From Campylobacter lari (lineage in GTDB: Bacteria; Campylobacterota; Campylobacteria; Campylobacterales; Campylobacteraceae), in the NCBI RefSeq assembly GCF_900638335.1, contig NZ_LR134508.1, positions 806,001-870,000 on the forward strand: DNA of 64,000 nucleotides, given 5' to 3'. Each line of letters opens with the position of its first letter. The first letter of the stretch is position 1. The notes below the pieces were generated by a model. That model had not been told where the DNA came from and made no database searches. It was given only the letters and a program-made list of their open reading frames with translations. This document shows, piece after piece, positions 37,612 through 45,577 of the stretch. The position numbers and the translations under genes are program-made.

Positions 37612-37797
37612 GTGAAATTTCTCACTTCAAAGTCTTTTAATGATGAAAGTGTGTTTTTTGTAAAATTAAGAGCTTATCAAGCCTTACAAAATATGTCTAG
37701 ACAAAGTTTAGAAAAATTTTTAATACAAAAATTCTTTAAACAGGCTGTGATAAAAAATAAAATTTTGGTTTTTATTTTACAAATACCACTGCTTTAA
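37612..37797 (+). CDS. small hypothetical phage protein
   Basis: 61 residues from GTG 37612 (AAAGGA upstream); its TAA overlaps the ATG of the next gene. The last 15 residues turn hydrophobic (KILVFILQIPLL), unlike the charged rest, which could mean a frameshift near the end. No family recognised. Confidence 0.4.
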   Translation: MKFLTSKSFNDESVFFVKLRAYQALQNMSRQSLEKFLIQKFFKQAVIKNKILVFILQIPLL

Positions 37798-38084
37798 TGG
37801 AATTTAACGCAAAAAAAGAATTGATAAAAGCTCAATTAAGGATTATTTACAAACAAAATTTTGAACTTTTTTATAAGAATTATATGCTTATCTTTAAGGA
37901 TATAAAAGCAGAGCTTATAATTTTAAAAAACACGCAAGAAAAAGAAGTTTTTAAAAAAGAAATCTTTATTGAAAAAAGCACGGGAAACTTTCATATTCAC
38001 GATAATGTTTTAAAAGAAAAATTTTTAGAACTTCAAATTATTATAAAAAACAATATTAAAAAGGATCTGAATGCAAAATCTTAA
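37797..38084 (+). CDS. hypothetical phage protein
   Basis: 95-residue Lys/Glu-rich helical protein with no recognised domain. It starts in a TAATG junction and overlaps gp16 by 14 bp, placing it in the phage early operon. Confidence 0.55.
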   Translation: MEFNAKKELIKAQLRIIYKQNFELFYKNYMLIFKDIKAELIILKNTQEKEVFKKEIFIEKSTGNFHIHDNVLKEKFLELQIIIKNNIKKDLNAKS

Positions 38085-38520
38085 AAAACAACTTATAAAA
38101 ATAATTCATACCCTAAGAAAAGACGCTCATTTAAGCGATGATGAAAGCTATCGCTGGGTATTAAACGAAAGATATGGTAAAAGCTCATCCAAAGATTTAA
38201 TCATTGAGGAGCTTAGAGATTTTGTTATAGCTTTGGGGTATGATGAAAAGTTTTTAAAAAATACTAAAAAAGCAAGATATTTTAAAAATGAAAATACCAA
38301 AAGTGGAAGGGCTACAAAAAAACAGCTTAATATGATACAAGCTATTTGGAGTAAAAATGCTAAAAATCCTACACAATGGGCTTTAAGAGAATTTATTAAT
38401 AATATCATTAAAAAGCGACCTTTATATCTTTGGTATTTAAGTATAGAAGATGCTAATAAAGTCATTTTAGGGCTTAAAAATTTAGAAAACAACAGCACAC
38501 ATTCAGCTAAGCGAAGCTAA
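38071..38520 (+). CDS. Mu gp16 / GemA-like regulatory protein (DUF1018)
   Basis: 149 residues. The RATKKQLNMIQAIWSKNA segment followed by LREFINNIIKK matches the gp16/GemA family of Mu-like phages, thought to affect host gene expression or DNA supercoiling. Intact. It is the last complete gene of the element's rightward operon; what follows is a deletion scar. Confidence 0.8.
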   Translation: MQNLKKQLIKIIHTLRKDAHLSDDESYRWVLNERYGKSSSKDLIIEELRDFVIALGYDEKFLKNTKKARYFKNENTKSGRATKKQLNMIQAIWSKNAKNPTQWALREFINNIIKKRPLYLWYLSIEDANKVILGLKNLENNSTHSAKRS

Positions 38521-38557
38521 TCTCAAAGAATGGTTTTGTTTTGAAGAAAGCTCTCGT

Positions 38558-38577
38558 CTTAGTTTTTAATAACTAAG
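38558..38577 (-). terminator. hairpin ending the 20-codon gene
   Basis: CTTAGTT / AACTAAG with a 6-nt loop overlaps the stop codon of the small minus-strand ORF. The stem is short and there is no long T tail. Confidence 0.4.
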
Positions 38578-38621
38578 ATGATGGTGATTAAAGCAATTAC
38601 AAAAGCTATAATCTCATTCAT
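38559..38621 (-). CDS. 20-residue hydrophobic peptide, possible small membrane toxin or regulator
   Basis: The peptide is one hydrophobic helix with a charged C-terminus (starts MNEIIAFVIALIT, ends VIKN). Its start is well marked: AAAGGAG 5 nt before the ATG, and a minus-strand TATAAT at 38656-38651 about 30 bp upstream. A hairpin covers the stop. Promoter, SD, frame and terminator together argue that it is expressed. Size and composition are like type I toxin peptides, but no antisense RNA could be shown. Confidence 0.5.
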   Translation of the reverse strand: MNEIIAFVIALITIILVIKN

Positions 38622-38650
38622 AGTATCTCCTTTTTAAATAAAATTACCAA

Positions 38651-38656
38651 ATTATA
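38651..38656 (-). promoter_or_regulatory. -10 box for the 20-residue peptide gene
   Basis: TATAAT on the minus strand, 30 bp before the ATG at 38621, in an AT-only region. Confidence 0.45.
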
Positions 38657-38763
38657 TTTAAAAGGAAAATTTCTTACATAAAAGTTTCTTTAAACTTTTT
38701 CATTTTTATATAGTTTAAGATTTTTTTTATATTTTTTACTTTAGTTTATTGTTAAATAAATTA

Positions 38764-38976
38764 TTATTTACTAGACTTTTCTCTTATAATCCTTTCTTTT
38801 TCACTCATAGGATATTGTTTGTTCCAAGATTCCATAAGTTTTCTTTCTTAATCTGATAATCTAGTATTATATGTTTTACTCATGTATAAATAGTTTCTTG
38901 CAATATAGCCTTTAGAATAATTAGCAGGATAAAATCTTTTTGCTTTAAAATCTGTATAAAATGTAAGGGAGTTATT
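38764..38976 (-). pseudogene. C-terminal fragment of a Dns/EndA-type deoxyribonuclease
   Basis: About 70 codons on the minus strand match the C-terminal third of periplasmic endonuclease I: SLTFYTDFKAKRFYPANYS, GYIARNYLYMSKTYNTRLSD, then a stop (TAA at 38850-38848) where Lys is expected, then ERKLMESWNKQYPMSEKER. The N-terminal part with signal peptide and catalytic site is missing; the match begins at 38976. Campylobacter Mu-like prophages carry a dns gene, so this marks the far side of the internal deletion. Confidence 0.7.
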
Positions 38977-38981
38977 CTACA

Positions 38982-39183
38982 AAAAAAGTCTTACCAGCTC
39001 TAATCCCTGATATAGAGCAAGCTTATAAAAATTTAGATTTAGTCCATAATGGAGGCGAAGCTATGAAAAGTTTTGAAACTATGCAAAATGAAGATGAAAA
39101 GAAAAGCTCTCCGCTAAGTCTTGCTAGAATACTGCAAACTTGATACTTTAGCGATAAAACATTTAGAAAATCTTACTAGCTAA
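38982..39183 (+). pseudogene. fragment of an unknown phage gene
   Basis: An open frame without a start (VLPALIPDIEQAYKNLDLVHNG) ends at TGA 39143. A frame one base over continues as KLDTLAIKHLENLTS to TAA 39183. The protein looks like the soluble C-terminus of a structural protein. It abuts the dns fragment and a terminator. The family is not recognised. Confidence 0.45.
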
Positions 39184-39206
39184 TCCATAGCTTTAAGCTA
39201 TGGATT
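39182..39206. terminator. terminator at the right end of the prophage remnant
   Basis: A near-perfect palindrome of 12-bp arms (AATCCATAGCTT / AAGCTATGGATT), with T-rich sequence on the plus side, directly follows the last phage fragment. From here to the dnaE stop (39284) I see nothing else. Confidence 0.75.
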
Positions 39207-39283
39207 AAAATTCGATTTTTAAAACCTCATATATATTCAATATCATAATAAAAACCAAAAATATACTAGCTATTTATTTTACC

Positions 39284-42200
39284 TCAACCTTTACATTTTT
39301 GAGCTATCACATCCATAGCTTCTTGTGAGAGAACAAAATTTGTATGATAAAGCAAGCAACTACCCATATCAAGTACTTTTAGCACAAGCTTTTTGTTATT
39401 AGTATCTTTTGGGTTATGTCTTGTATTAGCTAGATCATAAATTTCATATACCATATCTTTGCTAAGCTTGTTAATATCAAGTTCTATGATATTTTCTTCA
39501 AATTTCATAGGCTCTTGGGTAAATTCTTCTTTGTTTTCTTTTTTTACAAAGCTTTTTTTCTTACTAAAAGATTTTAGCTCATTTTCTTTTGCTTCTTCTA
39601 GGGTATAAATTTCATTTAAACTAAAGCTTAAGTCATTGTCATTGTTTTTATATCTTAGTAAAAAAGCAAAGGCTTCATCCTTGCTTTCTTTAAAAAGCGC
39701 TTCGACTTTTTCCACCTGAGCTTCAAAAATAATCATATCAAAAGAAGAGTAAAAGTCTAAAACCACAGCCTTAGCATATCTTTTCCCACTTTTACTCATC
39801 ATTGATTTAAAATCTTCAATCTTTCCTACAACCAAAAGCTCACCTTCGCCTTTGAGTGTTTCAAAGTCCATGCTTTTAAAATACTCTATACTTTCTATTT
39901 GACTTGCAAATTTATCTAAAGGGTGGCCTGATACATAAATTCCTAAGATTTCTTTTTCATAGCCTAGTTTTTCCATTATTTCAAATTCAATTTTACTATC
40001 ATGAAGCCCTACTTTGATATCTGCAGCTATTTCCTCTTCTCCAAAAAGTGAAGCAGTAGAGTTTCTTTTAACTTCAGCAATTTTCCTACTTGTTTCTGAA
40101 ATAAGCTCAAGATTATCCACCAAGCATTTTCTAGTATAACCAAACTCATCAAAAGCACCTGATTTGGCTAAATTTTCTATGGTTTTTTTATTAATCTTAG
40201 TAGGATCAATCGAGCTTATAAAATCATCAAAATCACTAAAACCTTCTTCCTTACGAATTGCCATGATATTTTCTATTGCAGGAATTCCCACACTCTTAAT
40301 CGCTCCAAGCCCATAAATAATAGCTTCAGAACCATCTTCAAGCTTAGTTGCGCTAAATTCTCTTTGGGCTTTGTTAATGCTTGGTGGCAAAAGCTTGATG
40401 TTCATTCTTTTCATCTCTTCAATGTATTTTGCAACCTTATCTACATTGCTTTCTTCACTTGTTAAAAGTGCAGCCATAAACTCACTTGGATAATAAGTTT
40501 TTAAATACGCTGTTTGAAAGGTTATAAGTGCGTAAGCAGCTGAATGAGATTTATTAAAACCATATTCAGCAAATTTTAAAATAAGCTCAAACAAATCATC
40601 AGCCTTTTTCTCATCATAGCCTTGTTTTTTAGCTCCTTCTAAATACTCTGCTTTGAGATTGTCCAAAATTTCTCTTTTTTTCTTACCCATAGCACGGCGC
40701 ACATTATCAGCCCCGCCCAAAGAAAAACCACCGATTTTTTGCACTATTTGCATAACCTGTTCTTGATAAACTATAACCCCATAAGTGTTTTCAAGTATAG
40801 GTTTTAAATCATCAAATGCATATGTTGCAGCCTTTCTACCATGCTTAATATCAATAAAATCATCCACCATTCCACTATCAAGCGGTCCTGGTCTATATAA
40901 AGCTAAAACCGCGATTAAATCCTCAAATCTTTCAGGCTTTAACCTAGCATTTAAACTTTGCATACCACCTGATTCTATTTGGAAAATGCCCAAGGTATTT
41001 CCACTTTGTATGGTTTTATAAACCTTAGGATCATTCATATCAATCTTTTCCCAAATTACATCTTTACCATAACGCTTTTTTACTAGCTTAATCGCATTAT
41101 CAATTACTGTAAGAGTTTTTAAACCCAAAAAGTCAAATTTGATTAAATCTACATCTTCAAGATATTCTTTAGAATACTGCGTAACTAAATGACGCTCATC
41201 GTTTTTGCTTTGTCTAAAAAGCGGAGCTTTATTCCACAAAGCTTCATTAGATATCACAACTCCGGCTGCGTGCATACCTGCATTTCTATTTAAACCCTCT
41301 AGTGCCTTAGCAAAGTCCCAAACTTGACGCCCCTTTGGATGAGAATTTACAAATTCAGCGATTTTTGGTTCTTGCTCATAAGCTTTTTCTAAAGTGATTT
41401 TTAGCTCTTCAGGAACTAATTTTGCCAAAGCATCCGCATCAGGTATGCTCATATCACAAACCCTAGCTACATCACGGATTACTCCCTTTGCTAAAAGCTT
41501 ACCAAAGGTAATGACTTGCGCAACCTTTTCAGCTCCGTATTTATCAATAACATAATCAATCACTTCCCCTCTTCTATCTTGACAAAAATCCACGTCAATA
41601 TCGGGCATTGATACACGCTCAGGATTTAAAAATCTCTCAAAAAGAAGATTATAAGGTATAGGATCTAAATCTGTAATTTTCAAACAATACGAAACCAAAC
41701 TCCCCGCAGCACTCCCACGCCCTGGTCCAACTGGTATATCTTTTTCCTTAGCTGCAGCGATAAAATCATGAACGATTAACATATAACCTGAAAATTTCAT
41801 ATTTTTAATAATACTAATTTCTAAATCAAGTCTATCTTTATATTCTTGATGTTTACTCTCATCGATAAATTGAAGTCTTTCTTCTAAGCCCTTTTTACAA
41901 AGATATTCAAAAACTATATCATCATTATCAAAGCTAAATTCTTGATCTTCTTGACTTAAACTTAAGCCATATTTTTTTGCATATTCACGGGTAAATTTAA
42001 AATTTGGTGGGGTAGGATCACCTAGTTTTAATTCTAGATTGCATTTATTAGCTATTTCTTGAGTATTTTCAATAGCTTCAGGAATATCAGCAAAAAGCTC
42101 ACTCATTTGCTCTGGTGTTTTTACATAAAACTCATGCACTTCATGTCTTAAACGCCCTGGATCATCAAGCTTAACACCCATAGCTATACACATAAATACT

Positions 42201-42877
42201 TCATGTGCAGCTGCTCTTTCTTTAAAAGTATAATGCGTATCATTAGTTGCGATGATTTTTATATCAAGCTCTTTAGCAAGTTTGATGATAGAATCATCGA
42301 TAAATTTTTGATCGTCAATACCATGACGCATAATCTCAAGGTAAAAATCATCTCCAAAAACCTTTTTATACCAAAGCGCAGCTTCTTTTGCGCCTTCATA
42401 ACCTTTTGCGCCAAATTTTAAATTTCTTTCATTTTTGGTATTTAAATGCCAATTAACCTCACCTTGCAAACATGCAGAAGAGCAAATCAAACCCTCACTA
42501 TGAGCTTCTAAAAGTTTTTTATTAATCCTTGGGTAATAATACAAGCCATGTATATAGCTTTGCGAGCTTAAATACATCAAATTTTTATAGCCAATTTCAT
42601 TTTTAGCAAACAAACAAATATGAAAGCGTTGTCTTGAGCTTTTATCACTTAAATCATCGTGATTATGCAAATACGCTTCAAGTCCTATAATAGGTTTAAT
42701 CCCTTCAGCTCTCATTGTTTTATAAAAATCAATAGCCCCAAACATATTTCCATGATCAGTCATAGCAACGCTTGTTGCACCTTGTGCTTTTAGCGTTTTA
42801 GCTAACTCTTTGAGTTTATTTGCTCCATCAAGTAAAGAATATTCTGTATGTAAATGTAAATGTGTAAATTGGCTCAT
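39284..42877 (-). CDS. dnaE: DNA polymerase III alpha subunit
   Basis: 1197-residue replicative polymerase. The N-terminal PHP domain (FTHLHLHTEYSLLDGA, MTDHGNMFG) leads to the palm with PGRGSAAGSLVSYCL and the catalytic Asp pair in MPDIDVDFCQDRRGE. The finger, helix-hairpin-helix and OB domains (near ELLVVGKIEDF) follow. Length is normal. A single-gene unit next to the prophage, reading toward it. Confidence 0.97.
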   Translation of the reverse strand: MSQFTHLHLHTEYSLLDGANKLKELAKTLKAQGATSVAMTDHGNMFGAIDFYKTMRAEGIKPIIGLEAYLHNHDDLSDKSSRQRFHICLFAKNEIGYKNLMYLSSQSYIHGLYYYPRINKKLLEAHSEGLICSSACLQGEVNWHLNTKNERNLKFGAKGYEGAKEAALWYKKVFGDDFYLEIMRHGIDDQKFIDDSIIKLAKELDIKIIATNDTHYTFKERAAAHEVFMCIAMGVKLDDPGRLRHEVHEFYVKTPEQMSELFADIPEAIENTQEIANKCNLELKLGDPTPPNFKFTREYAKKYGLSLSQEDQEFSFDNDDIVFEYLCKKGLEERLQFIDESKHQEYKDRLDLEISIIKNMKFSGYMLIVHDFIAAAKEKDIPVGPGRGSAAGSLVSYCLKITDLDPIPYNLLFERFLNPERVSMPDIDVDFCQDRRGEVIDYVIDKYGAEKVAQVITFGKLLAKGVIRDVARVCDMSIPDADALAKLVPEELKITLEKAYEQEPKIAEFVNSHPKGRQVWDFAKALEGLNRNAGMHAAGVVISNEALWNKAPLFRQSKNDERHLVTQYSKEYLEDVDLIKFDFLGLKTLTVIDNAIKLVKKRYGKDVIWEKIDMNDPKVYKTIQSGNTLGIFQIESGGMQSLNARLKPERFEDLIAVLALYRPGPLDSGMVDDFIDIKHGRKAATYAFDDLKPILENTYGVIVYQEQVMQIVQKIGGFSLGGADNVRRAMGKKKREILDNLKAEYLEGAKKQGYDEKKADDLFELILKFAEYGFNKSHSAAYALITFQTAYLKTYYPSEFMAALLTSEESNVDKVAKYIEEMKRMNIKLLPPSINKAQREFSATKLEDGSEAIIYGLGAIKSVGIPAIENIMAIRKEEGFSDFDDFISSIDPTKINKKTIENLAKSGAFDEFGYTRKCLVDNLELISETSRKIAEVKRNSTASLFGEEEIAADIKVGLHDSKIEFEIMEKLGYEKEILGIYVSGHPLDKFASQIESIEYFKSMDFETLKGEGELLVVGKIEDFKSMMSKSGKRYAKAVVLDFYSSFDMIIFEAQVEKVEALFKESKDEAFAFLLRYKNNDNDLSFSLNEIYTLEEAKENELKSFSKKKSFVKKENKEEFTQEPMKFEENIIELDINKLSKDMVYEIYDLANTRHNPKDTNNKKLVLKVLDMGSCLLYHTNFVLSQEAMDVIAQKCKG

Positions 42878-42945
42878 ATTTTCCCTTGTATTTTTTTATT
42901 ATTATAAAAAAAAACCTTAAATTTAAAACTTACAAGCATAAAAAA

Positions 42946-42953
42946 TGTATAAT
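42946..42953 (+). promoter_or_regulatory. extended -10 promoter of the selenoprotein gene
   Basis: TGTATAAT lies 27 bp before the ATG at 42981, in the 103-bp gap divergent from dnaE. Confidence 0.6.
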
Positions 42954-42980
42954 AGCTTACTTTCAAAAAAGGAGTAAAAA

Positions 42981-43220
42981 ATGGAAGTAAAAATTTATTA
43001 TTGTAATCTTTGAAATTACAAACCACAAGCTGCAAGGGTTGCAGAAGAAATACAAAATGAATTCAAAGATGCGCAAATTTCTACCATAGAAAAAGGTGGT
43101 GGTCATTTTATAGTAGAAGTAGATGGCAAAATCATTTACTCTAAAAAAGACTTATTTAACTGCGAAGTAGATAGATTTCCTCATGAGGGTGAAATCACCA
43201 AGCTTATGAAACAAATGTAA
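42981..43220 (+). CDS. SelW/Rdx-family selenoprotein (selenocysteine at UGA 43011-43013)
   Basis: 79 residues when the in-frame TGA is read as selenocysteine (U). The start is MEVKIYYCNLUNYKPQAAR, whose CNLU is the CxxU redox motif of the Rdx thioredoxin-like family. The remainder (VAEEIQNEFKDAQI, GGGHFIVEVDGK, LFNCEVDRFP) keeps the fold and the C-terminal GGGxFxV part typical of SelW proteins. GGAG precedes the ATG, a TGTATAAT promoter lies upstream, a SECIS-type hairpin follows the UGA, and the frame is open past it to TAA 43220 with a terminator directly after. It is presumably a cytoplasmic thiol oxidoreductase. Standard gene finders would stop at UGA. Confidence 0.88.
43030..43044 (+). 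promoter_or_regulatory. bacterial SECIS hairpin
   Basis: CTGCAA-GGG-TTGCAG is a perfect 6-bp stem with a G-rich loop. It starts 16 nt after the UGA and its loop is 22 nt after it, within the range known for bacterial SECIS elements. It would recruit SelB. Confidence 0.75.
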
Positions 43221-43223
43221 GCT

Positions 43224-43245
43224 AAACCCTCATTAGCGAGGGTTT
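43224..43245. terminator. bidirectional terminator between the selenoprotein and DJ-1 genes
   Basis: An 8-bp stem AAACCCTC / GAGGGTTT with a 6-nt loop is followed by ATTTT on the plus strand. It overlaps the stop of the convergent minus gene. Confidence 0.8.
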
Positions 43246-43810
43246 ATTTTGTCAAAGGAACAAGCATACCTTCATAAAGTTTTTGATAAATTTCTTCTGA
43301 GCATAAATGCTTAGCAAGCTCCAAACCAAATAAAATAGCCGTAGCAGGCCCAGCTGCTGTGATGACATTTTCATTTACCACAACTGCTTTATTTACTCTT
43401 ACACCTTCAATACCTACTTCACAACCAGGATAGCAAGAAAACTCTCCATTAATTACCCCTGCTTTTGCCAATACCATAGGTGAAGCACAAATAGCCGCTA
43501 CGATTTTTTTCTTAGCATGTAAATCTTGTATGATTTTTATGATAGCTCGATTGTTTTTTAAATTCATCATACCTTCAAATCCACCTGCCAAAGCAATTGC
43601 GTCTAAATTTTCTTGATCAACACTAGCTAAACTCATATCAGCCCTTATGCTAATTCCATTAGCTCCTTGTACTAAAAGCTCATCATCTAGTGAAGCAATA
43701 ATGACTTCTAAATTTCCACTAGCTTCTCCTGCTCTTTTTAAAACATCAGCTATACCTATAAATTCAGCTTCTTCAAAACCTTTTGCCAAAGGCACTAAAA
43801 CTTTTTTCAT
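43244..43810 (-). CDS. DJ-1/PfpI family protein (YajL/ThiJ-like)
   Basis: 188-residue class I glutamine amidotransferase-like protein. The nucleophile elbow has the conserved Cys in AAICASPM, Glu is in GFEEAEFIG, and the C-terminal half keeps NVITAAGPATAI. Members act as chaperones, deglycases or glyoxalases under oxidative or carbonyl stress; the exact activity is not settled. It begins 12 bp after aguB on the minus strand. Confidence 0.88.
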   Translation of the reverse strand: MKKVLVPLAKGFEEAEFIGIADVLKRAGEASGNLEVIIASLDDELLVQGANGISIRADMSLASVDQENLDAIALAGGFEGMMNLKNNRAIIKIIQDLHAKKKIVAAICASPMVLAKAGVINGEFSCYPGCEVGIEGVRVNKAVVVNENVITAAGPATAILFGLELAKHLCSEEIYQKLYEGMLVPLTK

Positions 43811-43821
43811 TTTTCCTCCTT

Positions 43822-44694
43822 TTAGTCAATAAATCTTTTATTTAATTCATGAAAATACTCTATGCGTCTATCGCGTAAAAACGGCCACCATCTACGCACA
43901 TTTTCACATCTTTGCATATCAATTTCAACGATTTTACAAAGCTCTTGTTTATCATCGGCTCTAAAAAGCTCTTCGCCTTGAGCCCCAAAAACAAAAGAAT
44001 TCCCCCAAAATCTTATGCCATCTTCCACACCGCTTTCATCTTTTTCAAAACCCACTCTATTAATAGCTACTACAGGCAAGCCATTAGCTATAGCATGGCC
44101 TCTTTGCACACCTATCCAAGCTTCAAGCTGTCTTTGTTTTTCTTCTTTTTCATCCTTATCAAACCAACCTATAGCAGTAGGATAAATCAAAATTTGAGCC
44201 CCTTTTAAAGCCATTAACCTAGCAGCTTCAGGATACCATTGATCCCAACATATTAAAACTCCAAGCTTTCCAACGCTTGTTTGTATAGGTTCAAAACCCA
44301 AATCACCTGGAGTAAAATAAAATTTTTCATAAAAACAAGGATCATCAGGAATATGCATTTTGCGGTATTTACCTGCTATGGAGCCATCTTTTTCAAATAC
44401 CACACTAGTATTATGATAAAGCCCTGCACTTCTTTTTTCAAATAAAGAAGTTACCAAAACAACTTTATTTTCCCTAGCCGCATTAGACCAAAACTTAACA
44501 TCTTCTTCATAGTCATTTGCCAAATCAAAAAAGTTTGTATTTTCACTTTGACAAAAATACTGCGTTTGATGAAGTTCTTGCAAGCATACAAGCTCAGCCT
44601 TTTCCTTTGCTGCTTGTTTGATAAGTTCGCATGTTTTTTCTATAGTTTTTTCTTTATTTTGTTTAAATTCTTGCTGTATGAGTGCTAATTTCAT
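43822..44694 (-). CDS. aguB: N-carbamoylputrescine amidohydrolase
   Basis: 290-residue nitrilase-superfamily enzyme; it converts N-carbamoylputrescine to putrescine, CO2 and ammonia. The Glu-Lys-Cys triad is visible: LVCLQELHQ, GKYRKMHIPDD and GVLICWDQWYPEAARL. The frame is open upstream to 44724, but GGAGTAAAA before ATG 44694 decides the start. It overlaps the cation transporter gene by 32 bp. AguA, the preceding enzyme, is two genes upstream, as in C. jejuni. Confidence 0.93.
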   Translation of the reverse strand: MKLALIQQEFKQNKEKTIEKTCELIKQAAKEKAELVCLQELHQTQYFCQSENTNFFDLANDYEEDVKFWSNAARENKVVLVTSLFEKRSAGLYHNTSVVFEKDGSIAGKYRKMHIPDDPCFYEKFYFTPGDLGFEPIQTSVGKLGVLICWDQWYPEAARLMALKGAQILIYPTAIGWFDKDEKEEKQRQLEAWIGVQRGHAIANGLPVVAINRVGFEKDESGVEDGIRFWGNSFVFGAQGEELFRADDKQELCKIVEIDMQRCENVRRWWPFLRDRRIEYFHELNKRFID

Positions 44695-45577
44695 TTTTAC
44701 TCCTTTCTTCTTCTGAATCATCATAAGGGTCTAAGTGTATATGGATATTCCAAAAATCATCTTTAAAATACTCCCTTATACTATCTTCAATCTCATCACC
44801 GATTTTATGAGCTTTTAAAAGTGATATTGTAGGTTCAAAAACTAAATGCACACTAACATAAAGTATATCAGGGCTTTTTCTAGTTTTTAAATGATGAAAG
44901 CTTTTGACCTCTTTGTTTGCACTTATAATTTGCTTAATCACTTCAACTTGCTCTTTATCAATTGCCACATCTAATAAAATTTTAGAACTTTCTTTTATAA
45001 TTTTAAAAGCTGAAAAAATCGTATATAAACTTATAGCTATACCAAACAAACCATCAATAAAATGATAATTTGTAAAAGCTATAATCACAAGTGCTAAAAG
45101 CGTTAGAGCATTAGTTAAAAAGTCTATTTTATAGTGTAAGCTATCAGCTTTTATAATCAAGCTTTTTGTTTTTTTGGCAACATAATTTAAAAAAACTACC
45201 AAACACAAAGTCACAGCCATAGCAAAAGCCATGACATAAATTCCAAGATCAAGTTTTTCTACACTTTCTTGATTGTGAATTTTTAAAACACTCTCATAAA
45301 AAATATAAACCCCAATCCCGCTAATCACAAGACCTTCAAAAAGCCCCATTAAGGCTTCAATTTTACTAAGGCCAAAATTATATTCTTTACTAGATCCTTG
45401 AGAGCTTTTTTTCAAAGCTAAAAAATTTAAACCCGAAATCACACAATCAAGTAAAGAATCAATCGCACTAGAAAGCACCGCAACAGAACCTGAAGCTAAA
45501 CCTACTATAAATTTAACAATAGCTAAAAAAACAGCACAAACACTTGCGATGATGGTTGCGCTTTTTTGCAAATTCAT
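44663..45577 (-). CDS. cation diffusion facilitator family metal efflux protein
   Basis: 304 residues: six membrane segments with the metal site Asp residues in SSAIDSLLDC and in ADSLHYKIDFLTN, and a cytoplasmic C-terminal domain (about 205-304) with DILYVSVHLVFEP. It likely exports Zn, Fe or similar ions in exchange for protons. It sits between aguA and aguB, overlapping both, an odd but conserved arrangement in Campylobacter. Confidence 0.9.
   Translation of the reverse strand: MNLQKSATIIASVCAVFLAIVKFIVGLASGSVAVLSSAIDSLLDCVISGLNFLALKKSSQGSSKEYNFGLSKIEALMGLFEGLVISGIGVYIFYESVLKIHNQESVEKLDLGIYVMAFAMAVTLCLVVFLNYVAKKTKSLIIKADSLHYKIDFLTNALTLLALVIIAFTNYHFIDGLFGIAISLYTIFSAFKIIKESSKILLDVAIDKEQVEVIKQIISANKEVKSFHHLKTRKSPDILYVSVHLVFEPTISLLKAHKIGDEIEDSIREYFKDDFWNIHIHLDPYDDSEEERSKNEISTHTARI

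Larger units (their letters stand above)
31201..39210 (+). mobile_element. degraded Mu-like prophage (left end kept, late genes lost)
   Basis: Order: accessory gene and CI-type repressor leftward; Ner-like, MuA, MuB, sigma-like, DUF4406-like, Gam and gp16 rightward, as in Mu and in the Campylobacter Mu-like elements. There are no portal, head, tail or lysis genes; after gp16 come only a peptide gene and two broken fragments. At least six frame lesions are visible. It lies between tRNA-Leu and dnaE. The exact ends are not defined; I could not identify a 5-bp target duplication. Confidence 0.85.

Noticed and set aside
30885-39210. Site-specific integration of the element into tRNA-Leu
   Set aside because: No integrase gene and no repeat of the tRNA 3' end on the far side; the genes are of the Mu transposition type. 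Proximity may be chance.
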